A stretch of DNA of 64,000 nt. It comes from Perspicuibacillus lycopersici (GTDB taxonomy: Bacteria > Bacillota > Bacilli > Bacillales > Caldibacillaceae). Both the position numbers and the translations under genes were made by a program. Position 1 is the first letter of the stretch. Each line of letters begins with the position of its first letter. Positions 1-7,400 of this stretch are shown piece after piece. Under the pieces are notes generated by a model that had not been told where the DNA came from, did not search any database, and saw only the letters and a program-made list of their open reading frames with translations. Location of the stretch: positions 1-64,000 of the forward strand of contig NZ_JAOUSF010000007.1 of the NCBI RefSeq assembly GCF_025660475.1. Reading direction: 5' to 3'.

Positions 1-86
1 GCAAGCTTCTAATTTATTCGCTCGACTTGCATGTATTAGGCACGCCGCCAGCGTTCGTCCTGAGCCAGGATCAAACTCTCCAAAAA
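1..86 (-). rRNA. rrs: 16S ribosomal RNA, 5' end only
   Basis: The complement reads the universal 16S 5' segment: GGAGAGTTTGATCCTGGCTC, then the conserved run through GCGTGCCTAATACATGCAAG and the start of variable region V1. The gene runs off the left edge, so only about 86 bases are present. The exact mature 5' end is approximate. It is preceded by a strong promoter and a leader of about 160 nt, as expected for the first gene of an rrn operon. Confidence 0.97.
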
Positions 87-253
87 TAGGATGTTTTTGT
101 GCCGATGTTCGCGACAGGACGTCACGGCTCTTAATCGGCCAAAAAGTGTTTGATTAGCTCAAAAATGTTTTAAAAATAGTTTAATTAAACGCTTCGTCTT
201 GTTCAGTTTTCAAGGTTCAATCTTCAATCTTCACTGTCATAAGCGACTTTCTT

Positions 254-282
254 AATATAACAGTTATCATGCTTTTTGTCAA
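254..282 (-). promoter_or_regulatory. rrn sigma-A promoter
   Basis: On the minus strand a perfect -35 TTGACA (277-282) is followed by a 17-bp spacer and -10 TATATT (254-259). The bases just upstream of the -35 are A/T tracts resembling an UP element. It lies about 165 bp before the 16S gene with no ORF between. The 86-250 stretch is the transcribed rrn leader; it contains the CCTTGAAAACTGAAC-like motif common in Bacillus rRNA operons. Confidence 0.88.
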
Positions 283-361
283 ATCTTTTTTTCGCTTCTA
301 TTTTTTAATTATTTTCTTATTAATTATTTTCGTAGAAGCGACGTTTATTAATATATCAAGA

Positions 362-628
362 TTATAATTCCATGTCAACATTTAAATTATTATTTTTCAA
401 ATTTCCATCTGTATTGCTTTTTTCTTTCCTAATATACATAAAGCACTCTGTTGGTGGTGCAATCCTTTTAAATAAAGAAAATAATAATTCGTATCGTTCT
501 TCCATCCCTCTTTTAACAATATGATTAATTCGATCATCCTTTAAATCAAATAACAGCTCATCCATTTCTCGTTTGAGCATATACAATAATTCTTCTACTT
601 CTTTTTTATTCACTATTAATCCAATCAT
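362..628 (-). CDS. hypothetical protein, 88 aa
   Basis: I do not recognise a family. The predicted product is a small, charged, soluble protein with a helical N-terminal half rich in Glu, Lys and Leu, a single Cys (62) in the second half, and an Asn-rich tail. The ATG at 628 is preceded by a good Shine-Dalgarno (GAGGTG, 5-nt spacing), which argues that it is translated. It lies between the rrn promoter and the divergent pdaB. There is no signal peptide or membrane segment. Confidence 0.6.
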   Translation of the reverse strand: MIGLIVNKKEVEELLYMLKREMDELLFDLKDDRINHIVKRGMEERYELLFSLFKRIAPPTECFMYIRKEKSNTDGNLKNNNLNVDMEL

Positions 629-786
629 CAGGACACCTCAACTCATGCATTGTGTAGTTTTAAATTTTATTATGTACACTTGTTACGATTTTACTCATAA
701 AATTATTTCGCATGAATATAGAGCAGTCATAAACTTAAAAATTCATACATACGTTGGGAGTAGACAAGTTGGACGAGGTGATTAGT

Positions 787-1539
787 GTGAATTATTTTCT
801 AATATTAAATGGCAAAAGGTTGAAGAATTATGCAGTGATTATATTAACAGCTTTTGTAACAGCTTGGTTTTTCTATATTCAAAATCTATCATTCTCTGCA
901 TTCTCAACGGATGATGGACCAAAGGCTGTTTATAAAGGGAAAAACGGTATAGCTTTGACGTTTAATATCGCATGGGGAAATTCAAAAGCTGAACCAATTA
1001 TTGACCTATTAGTGGAAAAGGATGTGAAGGCAGCCACCTTTTTCTTGTCCGGATCATGGGCGGAACAACACCCGAACATTGTAGAAAAAATCGCAAAAGC
1101 GGGCTATGAGATTGGTTTGTTAGGCTATGAATACCTTGATTACGAAGAGGTAGAGGACAAAAAAATTCGTCAAGATATTTTAAAGGCGGAAGAAGTATTT
1201 ACAAAGCTAAATATAAAACATAAAAAAATCTTGCGTGCACCTAATGGGCATTTTGACAATCGCCTATTACCGATTGCTGAAAAATTAGGGTATACCGTAG
1301 TTCACTGGAGCATCGATTCGAAGGACTGGAAAAATCCCGGAATAGAAACCATTGTGAACAATGTAAGTGAAGCAAAGGCAGGCGATATTATTTTACTTCA
1401 CGCTTCAGATTCTGCAAAGGAAACTGCTGTTGCCTTACCGGAGATTTTAAATAAATTCTCGGAAAGTAAAACAAATTTAGTAACTATTTCAGAAATATTA
1501 ATAGACGGTACAGCAAATTCTAAAGAAATTACAGATTAA
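787..1539 (+). CDS. pdaB: PdaB-type sporulation polysaccharide deacetylase-like protein
   Basis: Polysaccharide deacetylase (NodB fold) family protein, the B. subtilis PdaB/YbaN orthologue needed for stable late-stage spores. From the GTG at 787 the product is 250 aa. Residues 14-32 form a membrane anchor, and the NodB domain spans about 48-240 with the late motif LLHASDSAKETA. The GTG was chosen because GAGGTG sits 6 nt upstream and homologues begin here; the ATG at 754 lacks this support. Odd point: the first NodB motif reads TFNIAWG, with Asn60 where the metal/catalytic Asp normally sits, and the usual His-x3-His motif is not evident. Catalytic activity is therefore doubtful. Confidence 0.9.
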   Translation: MNYFLILNGKRLKNYAVIILTAFVTAWFFYIQNLSFSAFSTDDGPKAVYKGKNGIALTFNIAWGNSKAEPIIDLLVEKDVKAATFFLSGSWAEQHPNIVEKIAKAGYEIGLLGYEYLDYEEVEDKKIRQDILKAEEVFTKLNIKHKKILRAPNGHFDNRLLPIAEKLGYTVVHWSIDSKDWKNPGIETIVNNVSEAKAGDIILLHASDSAKETAVALPEILNKFSESKTNLVTISEILIDGTANSKEITD

Positions 1540-1698
1540 ATCGATGCTTTGTTTGTAACCAAACTTTATTTCATGAAATCTTGGAGTAGATAAATGCGAA
1601 TACGTGACACTTATTATATGAATTATTCGTGTAATTGTATAGATCAATAGCAGATGGTAAAACTATACCCAATTCTTGGAATAAAGGGTGGGAAATCA

Positions 1699-2172
1699 AT
1701 GTTCACCAAAATTCTGCTTTGGGTACTGCTTATTGCTCCCTGGTTTACGTTATTTTTATTGAAAAAAGAGGATATTAAACGTTATATGCCGGCAGCTATT
1801 TTTGCAACCTTATTAATGATTATTTATAACATCATTGCTGCCAACCAACATCATTGGGAACTAAATATACGCCTCATATCCTGGCTAAAGCCTTTATTTA
1901 CTTCCGGTATATTTGGGGCTTTTCCAGTTATCACTATATGGATTTTCTATTTTACCTATCAACGGTTTTGGATATATCTTCTGACGAATATCATATTAGA
2001 TTTTATGTTTGCTGTTTTTCCTGTTCATTATCTTTTACAGGACGTTTTAGGAATTTACCATCTCGAAACGACTACTACTTGGGAACGTTTTATTATATTT
2101 GTTGTAGAATCCGTTATTATTTACGGTTATTTCAAATGGCAAGAAGGAATCTTTCAGTATAAACAAAGTTAA
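1699..2172 (+). CDS. integral membrane protein, function unknown, 157 aa
   Basis: I cannot assign a named family with confidence. The protein is strongly hydrophobic, with about five predicted membrane segments (roughly residues 3-21, 32-48, 66-85, 92-110 and 134-150) separated by short loops; aromatic residues are frequent. The ATG at 1699 was chosen over the upstream one at 1654 because a GGGTGGG purine tract precedes it and the hydrophobic core begins directly after. It lies downstream of pdaB on the same strand with a 159-bp gap and ends just before a hairpin pair. Confidence 0.7.
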   Translation: MFTKILLWVLLIAPWFTLFLLKKEDIKRYMPAAIFATLLMIIYNIIAANQHHWELNIRLISWLKPLFTSGIFGAFPVITIWIFYFTYQRFWIYLLTNIILDFMFAVFPVHYLLQDVLGIYHLETTTTWERFIIFVVESVIIYGYFKWQEGIFQYKQS

Positions 2173-2179
2173 TACATAG

Positions 2180-2211
2180 AAAAACAGACCAATATTACTT
2201 GGTCTGTTTAT
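2180..2211. terminator. bidirectional intrinsic terminator
   Basis: The inverted repeat AAACAGACCAA / TTGGTCTGTTT has a short loop. On the minus strand the stem is followed by a T-rich run, serving kbaA. On the plus strand it lies just after the membrane protein gene. Confidence 0.75.
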
Positions 2212-2238
2212 AGGAAGCTAATACACAGCTTCCTTTTT
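2212..2238 (+). terminator. intrinsic terminator
   Basis: Stem AGGAAGCT / AGCTTCCT with a 7-nt loop, followed by TTTTT. It acts on transcripts coming from the plus-strand membrane protein gene and lies just before the kbaA stop. Confidence 0.75.
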
Positions 2239-2249
2239 AATTTGTTCTA

Positions 2250-2891
2250 TTACTTAACGACCAATTCCTTTTTCGCTTTTAATGCTAGTCGTTCTTTTTG
2301 GGATTGCTCGATATACTTTGGCAGAGCAAGTAATTGGTAAGCATTACAAATCAATAATGGATATAACATTAAGTGTAGCCAGCTTTCTTCGTTAGCACGT
2401 AAAACTGGGACCCATTCCAATGTTGTCACGACTACCATAAAGAACAATGCGGGTACAAATGTATCCTTTGTTGATTGTTGAGATTTTAAGTATGAAATAA
2501 CCAAACTTATCAATAATATTAACAGTGCAACAAGAATATATGGTAATACGCTGTCTCCATCTTGCGCAAATGCGTTATAGCGTAAATATACAAGGTCAAA
2601 TAAAACAAAGGCAGTTATCACTAACTGAACCGCGTTCCATAACGAACGAAATAAGCCCAATCCGATACGGTGAACGGTTAAATAAGCAAAATAACCCATT
2701 TGACTAAGTGTACCAAAAATAAATCCAATACCAACTAACCAAAGGGCAACAAGTCCAATTTCTAAAACGTCCATTGCAACAAATATGGATTTGTATTTAT
2801 CCCATTCGATAGCAAACCCAATAATAACGGTTGCAATTCCTGCAATTATTAAAGTTTTTAGGTAGAATTTAACCCAGTTTCTGATGTTCAC
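2250..2891 (-). CDS. kbaA: KinB-signalling pathway activation protein KbaA
   Basis: KbaA-family membrane protein required for KinB histidine-kinase input to the sporulation phosphorelay in B. subtilis. The product of 213 aa has about six hydrophobic segments and a Lys-rich C-terminus. The start is GTG, with GGGGGA upstream. Its position between pdaB and gerD matches the B. subtilis order, although here the neighbours on both sides are on the opposite strand. Assignment rests on overall sequence character plus synteny. Confidence 0.88.
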   Translation of the reverse strand: MNIRNWVKFYLKTLIIAGIATVIIGFAIEWDKYKSIFVAMDVLEIGLVALWLVGIGFIFGTLSQMGYFAYLTVHRIGLGLFRSLWNAVQLVITAFVLFDLVYLRYNAFAQDGDSVLPYILVALLILLISLVISYLKSQQSTKDTFVPALFFMVVVTTLEWVPVLRANEESWLHLMLYPLLICNAYQLLALPKYIEQSQKERLALKAKKELVVK

Positions 2892-2978
2892 ATTCCATCC
2901 CCCAAATTTATGTAAAATTATTACTACTATTTAAATTGTAACAACCAGTACAAGAAAAATCTACCCATACTTCGGAAC

Positions 2979-3007
2979 GAATATTTTTAAAAAAAATCCT
3001 CATCCTA
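2979..3007 (+). promoter_or_regulatory. candidate sigma-G promoter for gerD
   Basis: GAATA (2979-2983, matching GNATR) is followed by a 17-bp spacer and CATCCTA (3001-3007, matching CATNNTA), about 35 bp before the gerD start. Known gerD genes are forespore sigma-G controlled, which fits. Inferred from consensus match only. Confidence 0.5.
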
Positions 3008-3041
3008 ATAACAAGTGGATGGGAGAAAGGGGCTTATTACC

Positions 3042-3617
3042 ATGAAGAAAAAATCATTGATTGTGCTCCTACTGTTCTGTTTAACCATTTTCGCAAATGG
3101 TTGTTCGACACAAAACAATGCCGCAGAAGTAGATTATGATGAAACGAAAAAAATGGTAGTCGATATATTGAAAACAGACGATGGAAAAAAAGCATTAAAA
3201 GAAGTGTTGGCAGATGAAGAATTAAAGCAAGAGCTTGTAATGGACAATACGGTTGTAGCTGATTCCATCGCAAAAACGCTAGTGTCAGACAAAGGGAAGG
3301 AATTTTGGAAAACATCGTTTGAGGACCCTGATTTTGTTAAAGCATATGCAGAAAGCATGAAAACGGAAAATGAAAATTTATTAAAGGGATTAATTAAAGA
3401 TCCGGAATATAGAACGATGCTCGTGGAGGTTCTTCACGATCCAGAATTGGAAACCGAATTGTCTGATTTACTAAAGAGCACGGATTATCGGAAACATCTG
3501 CAATCAGTTATTACCGAAACAATTGAAAGTCCATTATACCAAGCGAAAATCCAAGAAATATTACTTAAAGCTGCCAGTGAACAAAACAAAAAAGAAGAAA
3601 GTAAAGGAGGAGCATAA
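3042..3617 (+). CDS. gerD: spore germination lipoprotein GerD
   Basis: GerD is a spore inner-membrane lipoprotein needed for clustering of nutrient germinant receptors. The product is 191 aa. Residues 1-21 are a lipoprotein signal peptide with lipobox ANGC, Cys being the lipidated residue. The rest is a helical, highly charged domain with the family signature around KMVVDILKTDDGKKALKE, and a disordered Lys/Glu-rich tail. The ATG at 3042 has a GGAGAAAGGGG ribosome-binding site; the in-frame ATG at 3015 would spoil the signal peptide. Confidence 0.95.
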   Translation: MKKKSLIVLLLFCLTIFANGCSTQNNAAEVDYDETKKMVVDILKTDDGKKALKEVLADEELKQELVMDNTVVADSIAKTLVSDKGKEFWKTSFEDPDFVKAYAESMKTENENLLKGLIKDPEYRTMLVEVLHDPELETELSDLLKSTDYRKHLQSVITETIESPLYQAKIQEILLKAASEQNKKEESKGGA

Positions 3618-3641
3618 TATTCTTCTCTCCTATATATGGAA

Positions 3642-3680
3642 GGCTGAATCACTGAAAAGGAATGTGATTCAGCCTATTTT
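3642..3680 (+). terminator. gerD terminator
   Basis: Perfect 11-bp stem GGCTGAATCAC / GTGATTCAGCC with an 11-nt loop, followed by TATTTTCATT. It ends the gerD transcript and may also act on convergent salA. Confidence 0.85.
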
Positions 3681-3682
3681 CA

Positions 3683-4729
3683 TTATTTTTCCATCATATC
3701 GATAATTTTTTCAGCAATTTGGAAATAGATTTTCCCTATTCGATGTTTTATTTGATATACCGATGGCGCAAAATCATCCTCATTCCAATCTGGTTGATCA
3801 AGCGGTATTTGACCTAATAATGGTGCTTGTAATTCTTCCGATAGCTTTTGACCACCGCCACGACCGAATACATATTCTTTTTCTCCAGTCGTTTTACTTT
3901 CGAAATATGCCATATTTTCAACAACACCTATTACTTCATGGTTTGTCCGCACGGCCATTGCACCTGCACGTGCAGCAACAAATGCTGCCGTTGGATGTGG
4001 GGTTGTCACTATGATTTCTTTACATTTCGGTAGCATCTGATGGACATCTAGTGCCACATCGCCAGTTCCTGGTGGTAAGTCTAATAGTAAATAATCTAAA
4101 TCTCCCCATTCGACTTCTTTAAAGAAGCTTGTTAACATTTTTCCTAACATTGGACCACGCCAAATGACTGGGGCATTATCCTCCACAAAAAATGCCATGG
4201 AAATAACCTTGACTCCAAATCGATCAACTGGGATTATTTTTTCCCCACGGACAACTGGACGGTCGACTATCCCCATCATATCTGGAACACTGAAACCATA
4301 AATATCAGCATCGACTAATCCTACCTTCTTCCCTAATCTAGCAAGTGAAACAGCTAAGTTTACGGATACAGTAGATTTACCTACGCCACCTTTCCCACTA
4401 GCGATAGCAATTACTGTTGTGTTACTATTCCCAAATATTCCTTGGTCATCTCCAGCTGGACGGTATTTTTCAATAACTTCTTCTGGTAATTGAGTAAAAC
4501 GTAAGCCTACGGTAGCCGCTCCTGCATCCTTTAATATTTTTACTACTTTTTGCTGTAATTGAATTTGTTCACTTGTTCCCACTTTTGCAACCGCTATCTT
4601 TACGCTTACATGTTGCTTTTCTTCTTTTATCTTTACCTCTACTATTCCATTGAGTTCTTCTAATGTCTTATGTAAAAACGGGTCTTCGATATTATTTAAT
4701 AGTTGCCTTACTTGATCCTCAGTTAGCAT
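3683..4729 (-). CDS. salA: SalA, Mrp/NBP35-family P-loop ATPase
   Basis: Mrp/ApbC-type protein of 348 aa. An N-terminal DUF59/MIP18-like domain spans about 1-90, followed by a deviant Walker A (GKGGVGKST, about 112-120), switch DADIYG and Walker B LLLDLPPGTGD. Family members load Fe-S clusters; B. subtilis SalA (YbaL) is instead known as a regulator that represses scoC. The CxxC motif that bridges clusters in classical Mrp proteins is absent here (AYFESKTTGEKEYVFG in that position), in keeping with the SalA branch. The gene is convergent with gerD and follows cwlD. Confidence 0.9.
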   Translation of the reverse strand: MLTEDQVRQLLNNIEDPFLHKTLEELNGIVEVKIKEEKQHVSVKIAVAKVGTSEQIQLQQKVVKILKDAGAATVGLRFTQLPEEVIEKYRPAGDDQGIFGNSNTTVIAIASGKGGVGKSTVSVNLAVSLARLGKKVGLVDADIYGFSVPDMMGIVDRPVVRGEKIIPVDRFGVKVISMAFFVEDNAPVIWRGPMLGKMLTSFFKEVEWGDLDYLLLDLPPGTGDVALDVHQMLPKCKEIIVTTPHPTAAFVAARAGAMAVRTNHEVIGVVENMAYFESKTTGEKEYVFGRGGGQKLSEELQAPLLGQIPLDQPDWNEDDFAPSVYQIKHRIGKIYFQIAEKIIDMMEK

Positions 4730-4844
4730 TCTCTCTCCACCTTTTATTTGTTGTCTCCTTCATTATAAAACAAGTTTCAGTAATTAAAAAACTTTATGTT
4801 TTAAGGAAATGTAGTTTTTCGATGAGCTGGTACAATAAAACTAT

Positions 4845-4886
4845 ACAAAATAAAATAATCCTTTGCTAATTAGATTAACAAAGGAT
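4845..4886 (-). terminator. cwlD terminator
   Basis: On the minus strand ATCCTTTGTTAAT pairs with ATTAGCAAAGGAT and is followed by TATTTTATTTT. It lies between cwlD and salA. Confidence 0.8.
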
Positions 4887-4907
4887 CTTAAAGTGTGTTG
4901 CACAATG

Positions 4908-5657
4908 TTAATTTTCATCATCATCTTCTTGTTCTTCTAATTTTTGTTTTTCGTCCAGTTCATTCGTAAAATACCGTGAGACTCCTTCATAAATAGAGGC
5001 TGCTATTTTATCCTGGTAGCCTTCTTGCATTAATAGGTCTCGTTCCGTAGGGTTGGATAAAAAGCCAACTTCCACTAAAACACCTGGCTTTTTCGTGCTT
5101 TTCATTAAATAAACATTATTGATGGATTTTGCTACACGATCTGTGTTTTCTAATTTATCTACGAGTTCTTCCTGTATCAACTCTGCTGCAATTTTACTTT
5201 CCACATAGCGTGTTCCGTAAAATGTTTGCGCACCATGCCATCGGGACGACGGAATAGAATTTAAATGAATACTAATAAAAAGATCTGCTTCTGATTCATT
5301 AATTAAATCTACTCTCCGGTGTAAGTCTTCTACTTTCCTTCTACTTAACCCTCTTGTATCCTCATCTGCTAAGTCGGTATCCTTACTCCTTGTCATTAAT
5401 ACAAGAGCTCCTTGTTCCTGTAGATAATCGCGAAGTTTTTTGGATATTTCTAATGCAATATCCTTTTCTACTGCATCGCCATTATCTGCCCCTCCATCCG
5501 GTCCACCATGACCAGGGTCAATGTATATAATTCGTCCGCTTAAAGGTAAATTCCAAGCATTCCAAGTCATACTAATAAATCGGTCTTGAATAACATATAT
5601 TAGTAAAGCAATTCCTATAATTCCCATGCCGAGGGTAATCCATTTTTTTCTATTCAT
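4908..5657 (-). CDS. cwlD: N-acetylmuramoyl-L-alanine amidase CwlD
   Basis: Amidase_3 family zinc hydrolase of 249 aa that, with PdaA, makes muramic delta-lactam in spore cortex, needed for germination. An N-terminal membrane anchor/signal spans about 8-26. Zinc ligands are His50 (DPGHGG), Glu64 and His131 (SIHLNS), and catalytic Glu196 lies in LVEVGFLSN. The C-terminus is acidic. Strong RBS GGAGGTAGGGG. Syntenic with salA and ybaK as in B. subtilis. Confidence 0.96.
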   Translation of the reverse strand: MNRKKWITLGMGIIGIALLIYVIQDRFISMTWNAWNLPLSGRIIYIDPGHGGPDGGADNGDAVEKDIALEISKKLRDYLQEQGALVLMTRSKDTDLADEDTRGLSRRKVEDLHRRVDLINESEADLFISIHLNSIPSSRWHGAQTFYGTRYVESKIAAELIQEELVDKLENTDRVAKSINNVYLMKSTKKPGVLVEVGFLSNPTERDLLMQEGYQDKIAASIYEGVSRYFTNELDEKQKLEEQEDDDEN

Positions 5658-5762
5658 TTCCCCTACCTCCTTGCCTGTCCTATATCACTATATGGACAAA
5701 GACAAAGATTTAGAACAAAGGAATTACGGAATTGCATCGCAATATTCAACGATAAATCACTA

Positions 5763-6212
5763 CTAATGCATGCGCATTTTATATTTCATTTTTCCTTTCG
5801 TAAATCCTTCTACCCACCAATGATCCACATATTGCTCGCATTTATAGTGTAACGATTCATCTAATGCCCCGTTTCCACCATCAAAATTACTCCAATACGA
5901 TATAAAATCCGCTAGTGCCTTTGCTAAATTTGTTTGTTCCTTCAATGATCTCGGTTTGATGGATTCCATTGGCTCTCCATAATATCCAAGTCGACTATAG
6001 TGGCTACCTAAAATATATGCTTCAACTGCAACATCATAGCAGCCCTCTTCAATCGCATTATCCATAACCATGCCAATTCCAGAATAAATATTCCCAAAGT
6101 GAGCTTGCACACTTTTTTTTAATTTTTCCAATGACAGCTCACGGAGTACACTTCGTTCAAATTTAATTTGCTTTTCTCTACGTCTTCTCATGAGCGAAGT
6201 ATCGATATTCAA
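5763..6212 (-). CDS. ybaK: YbaK-like protein (DUF2521)
   Basis: DUF2521 protein of 149 aa, the orthologue of uncharacterised B. subtilis YbaK. The conserved features are an N-terminal charged helix (RRRREKQIKFE), the EAYILGSHYSRLGYYGE segment and a C-terminal DHWWVEGF block. The start codon is TTG at 6212, with AAAGGGGG 9 nt upstream. That ribosome-binding site lies inside a long inverted repeat (6217-6260). No enzymatic function can be inferred. It is the last gene of the conserved sporulation block before the accessory region. Confidence 0.88.
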   Translation of the reverse strand: MNIDTSLMRRRREKQIKFERSVLRELSLEKLKKSVQAHFGNIYSGIGMVMDNAIEEGCYDVAVEAYILGSHYSRLGYYGEPMESIKPRSLKEQTNLAKALADFISYWSNFDGGNGALDESLHYKCEQYVDHWWVEGFTKGKMKYKMRMH

Positions 6213-6216
6213 AATA

Positions 6217-6260
6217 AATTCCCCCTTTGTACTATTGTTTACTTAGACAAAGGGGGAATT
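6217..6260 (-). promoter_or_regulatory. hairpin sequestering the ybaK ribosome-binding site
   Basis: Perfect 14-bp inverted repeat: AATTCCCCCTTTGT and ACAAAGGGGGAATT around a 16-nt loop. On the minus-strand RNA the 3' arm contains the AAAGGGGG Shine-Dalgarno of ybaK. The structure could block translation, or act as a terminator for the AEC permease gene upstream. Its function is inferred. Confidence 0.6.
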
Positions 6261-6315
6261 ACAAGATAAGTGATGGAATGATTGGAAACATTTTTTTCAA
6301 AAATAAAGATAAGTG

Positions 6316-7239
6316 TTAAAACAAAAGTCGGGAACAATATATAACAAAGGAAACCGTAATACTACTAAACAATGTGGAATACATAACAATTTGAGCGGCA
6401 AACTCTGGATAATTATCATATTCCTCCGCTATTATCGCACTATTAACAGCCGTTGGTGTCGAGGAAGCAATGAACAAAGCTTGGGCAAAGGTACCTTCTA
6501 AGCCAAAAACCCATATGATTAAAAAGGCAATTGCTGGACCAAGCAATAAACGGATAAATAAACTCCAGGAAACATTTGCTAGCCCCGATTTTATTTTTAT
6601 TCTTGCCACTTGCGCTCCAAGAGTTATTAGCGCAATACCTATCATTGCATCGGCAATATAATTTGCTGGCACCCATATAAATGACGGTAACGGAACATTC
6701 CACAAATTAAATACTAAAGCGAGTAACATCGCATATAATACTGGCATTTTTAAATAACCTAACGCTGCTCTTAACTTGCCGATTCGTAACGATTGTAAAG
6801 AAAAAATTCCATAGGAAAAGGTAAAGATATTTTGTAACGCAAGCACAATTACTTGTATGGACATTGCAAAAGGATCACCTTTAAATACAAGGTCATTGAC
6901 AGGCACCGCATAATTTCCTGAATTGAAGAAGATGACACTATTAGAAAAGGTCGTTTTCTTTCCATTTTCTAGGCGCATGATTTTAGCGAAAACTCTTGAA
7001 ACGGTAAATAAAATACAAATATAAAAGAAAATAAACAAAAATACTTTACTAAATAAAGAAAACGATAGCTCTGTCTGATATAGCCTGACGAAAATAAAAC
7101 CCGGTACAACAAAATAAATATTTAATTTCGTTAATGTTTGGATATTTAGCTGAAACTTTTTCTGGAGAATAAAACCAACCCCGATAAGAACAAAAACAGG
7201 TAAGATGATTTCGTAAAGTATAATAAAGAATTCCGCCAA
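6316..7239 (-). CDS. AEC-family (auxin efflux carrier type) permease
   Basis: Integral membrane transporter of about 307 aa with roughly ten hydrophobic segments arranged as two five-helix halves, typical of the AEC (Mem_trans) family. Bacterial members move carboxylates such as malate and malonate. The end segment ASSTPTAVNSAIIAEEY is typical. The TTG at 7239 is preferred: GGGGTG precedes it by 6 nt, while the GTG at 7248 lies inside that SD. It sits just downstream of the gluconokinase on the same strand, so transport of a sugar acid (uronate or aldonate) is a reasonable guess, not shown. Confidence 0.82.
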   Translation of the reverse strand: MAEFFIILYEIILPVFVLIGVGFILQKKFQLNIQTLTKLNIYFVVPGFIFVRLYQTELSFSLFSKVFLFIFFYICILFTVSRVFAKIMRLENGKKTTFSNSVIFFNSGNYAVPVNDLVFKGDPFAMSIQVIVLALQNIFTFSYGIFSLQSLRIGKLRAALGYLKMPVLYAMLLALVFNLWNVPLPSFIWVPANYIADAMIGIALITLGAQVARIKIKSGLANVSWSLFIRLLLGPAIAFLIIWVFGLEGTFAQALFIASSTPTAVNSAIIAEEYDNYPEFAAQIVMYSTLFSSITVSFVIYCSRLLF

Positions 7240-7308
7240 CCATGACACCCCTTTAATTAAGCAACATTTCTTCCTTCCAATTCTTTTTCTTTTTAATTAG
7301 ACATAAGA

Positions 7309-7345
7309 AGGGCCGATTCGATCGTTGAATCAGCCGCTTATTCCA
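7309..7345 (-). terminator. possible terminator after gluconokinase gene
   Basis: GGCTGATTC pairs imperfectly with GAATCGGCC around a short loop, 60-90 nt beyond the gluconokinase stop. The following tract is only moderately T-rich (CTTCTTATG), so the call is weak. Confidence 0.4.
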
Positions 7346-7400
7346 TTGGTACTATTTTTTTCTTCGCTGTATTTGGGAACGGACAACTGTTTCGAGCAAA

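Noticed and set aside
573..785. Plus-strand 70-aa ORF upstream of pdaB
   Set aside because: It overlaps the hypothetical gene on the other strand and the pdaB RBS; no homology or RBS support.
1549..1570. GTTTG-TAAC-CAAAC inverted repeat after pdaB as terminator
   Set aside because: The stem is only 5 bp with a weak tail, too little to call.
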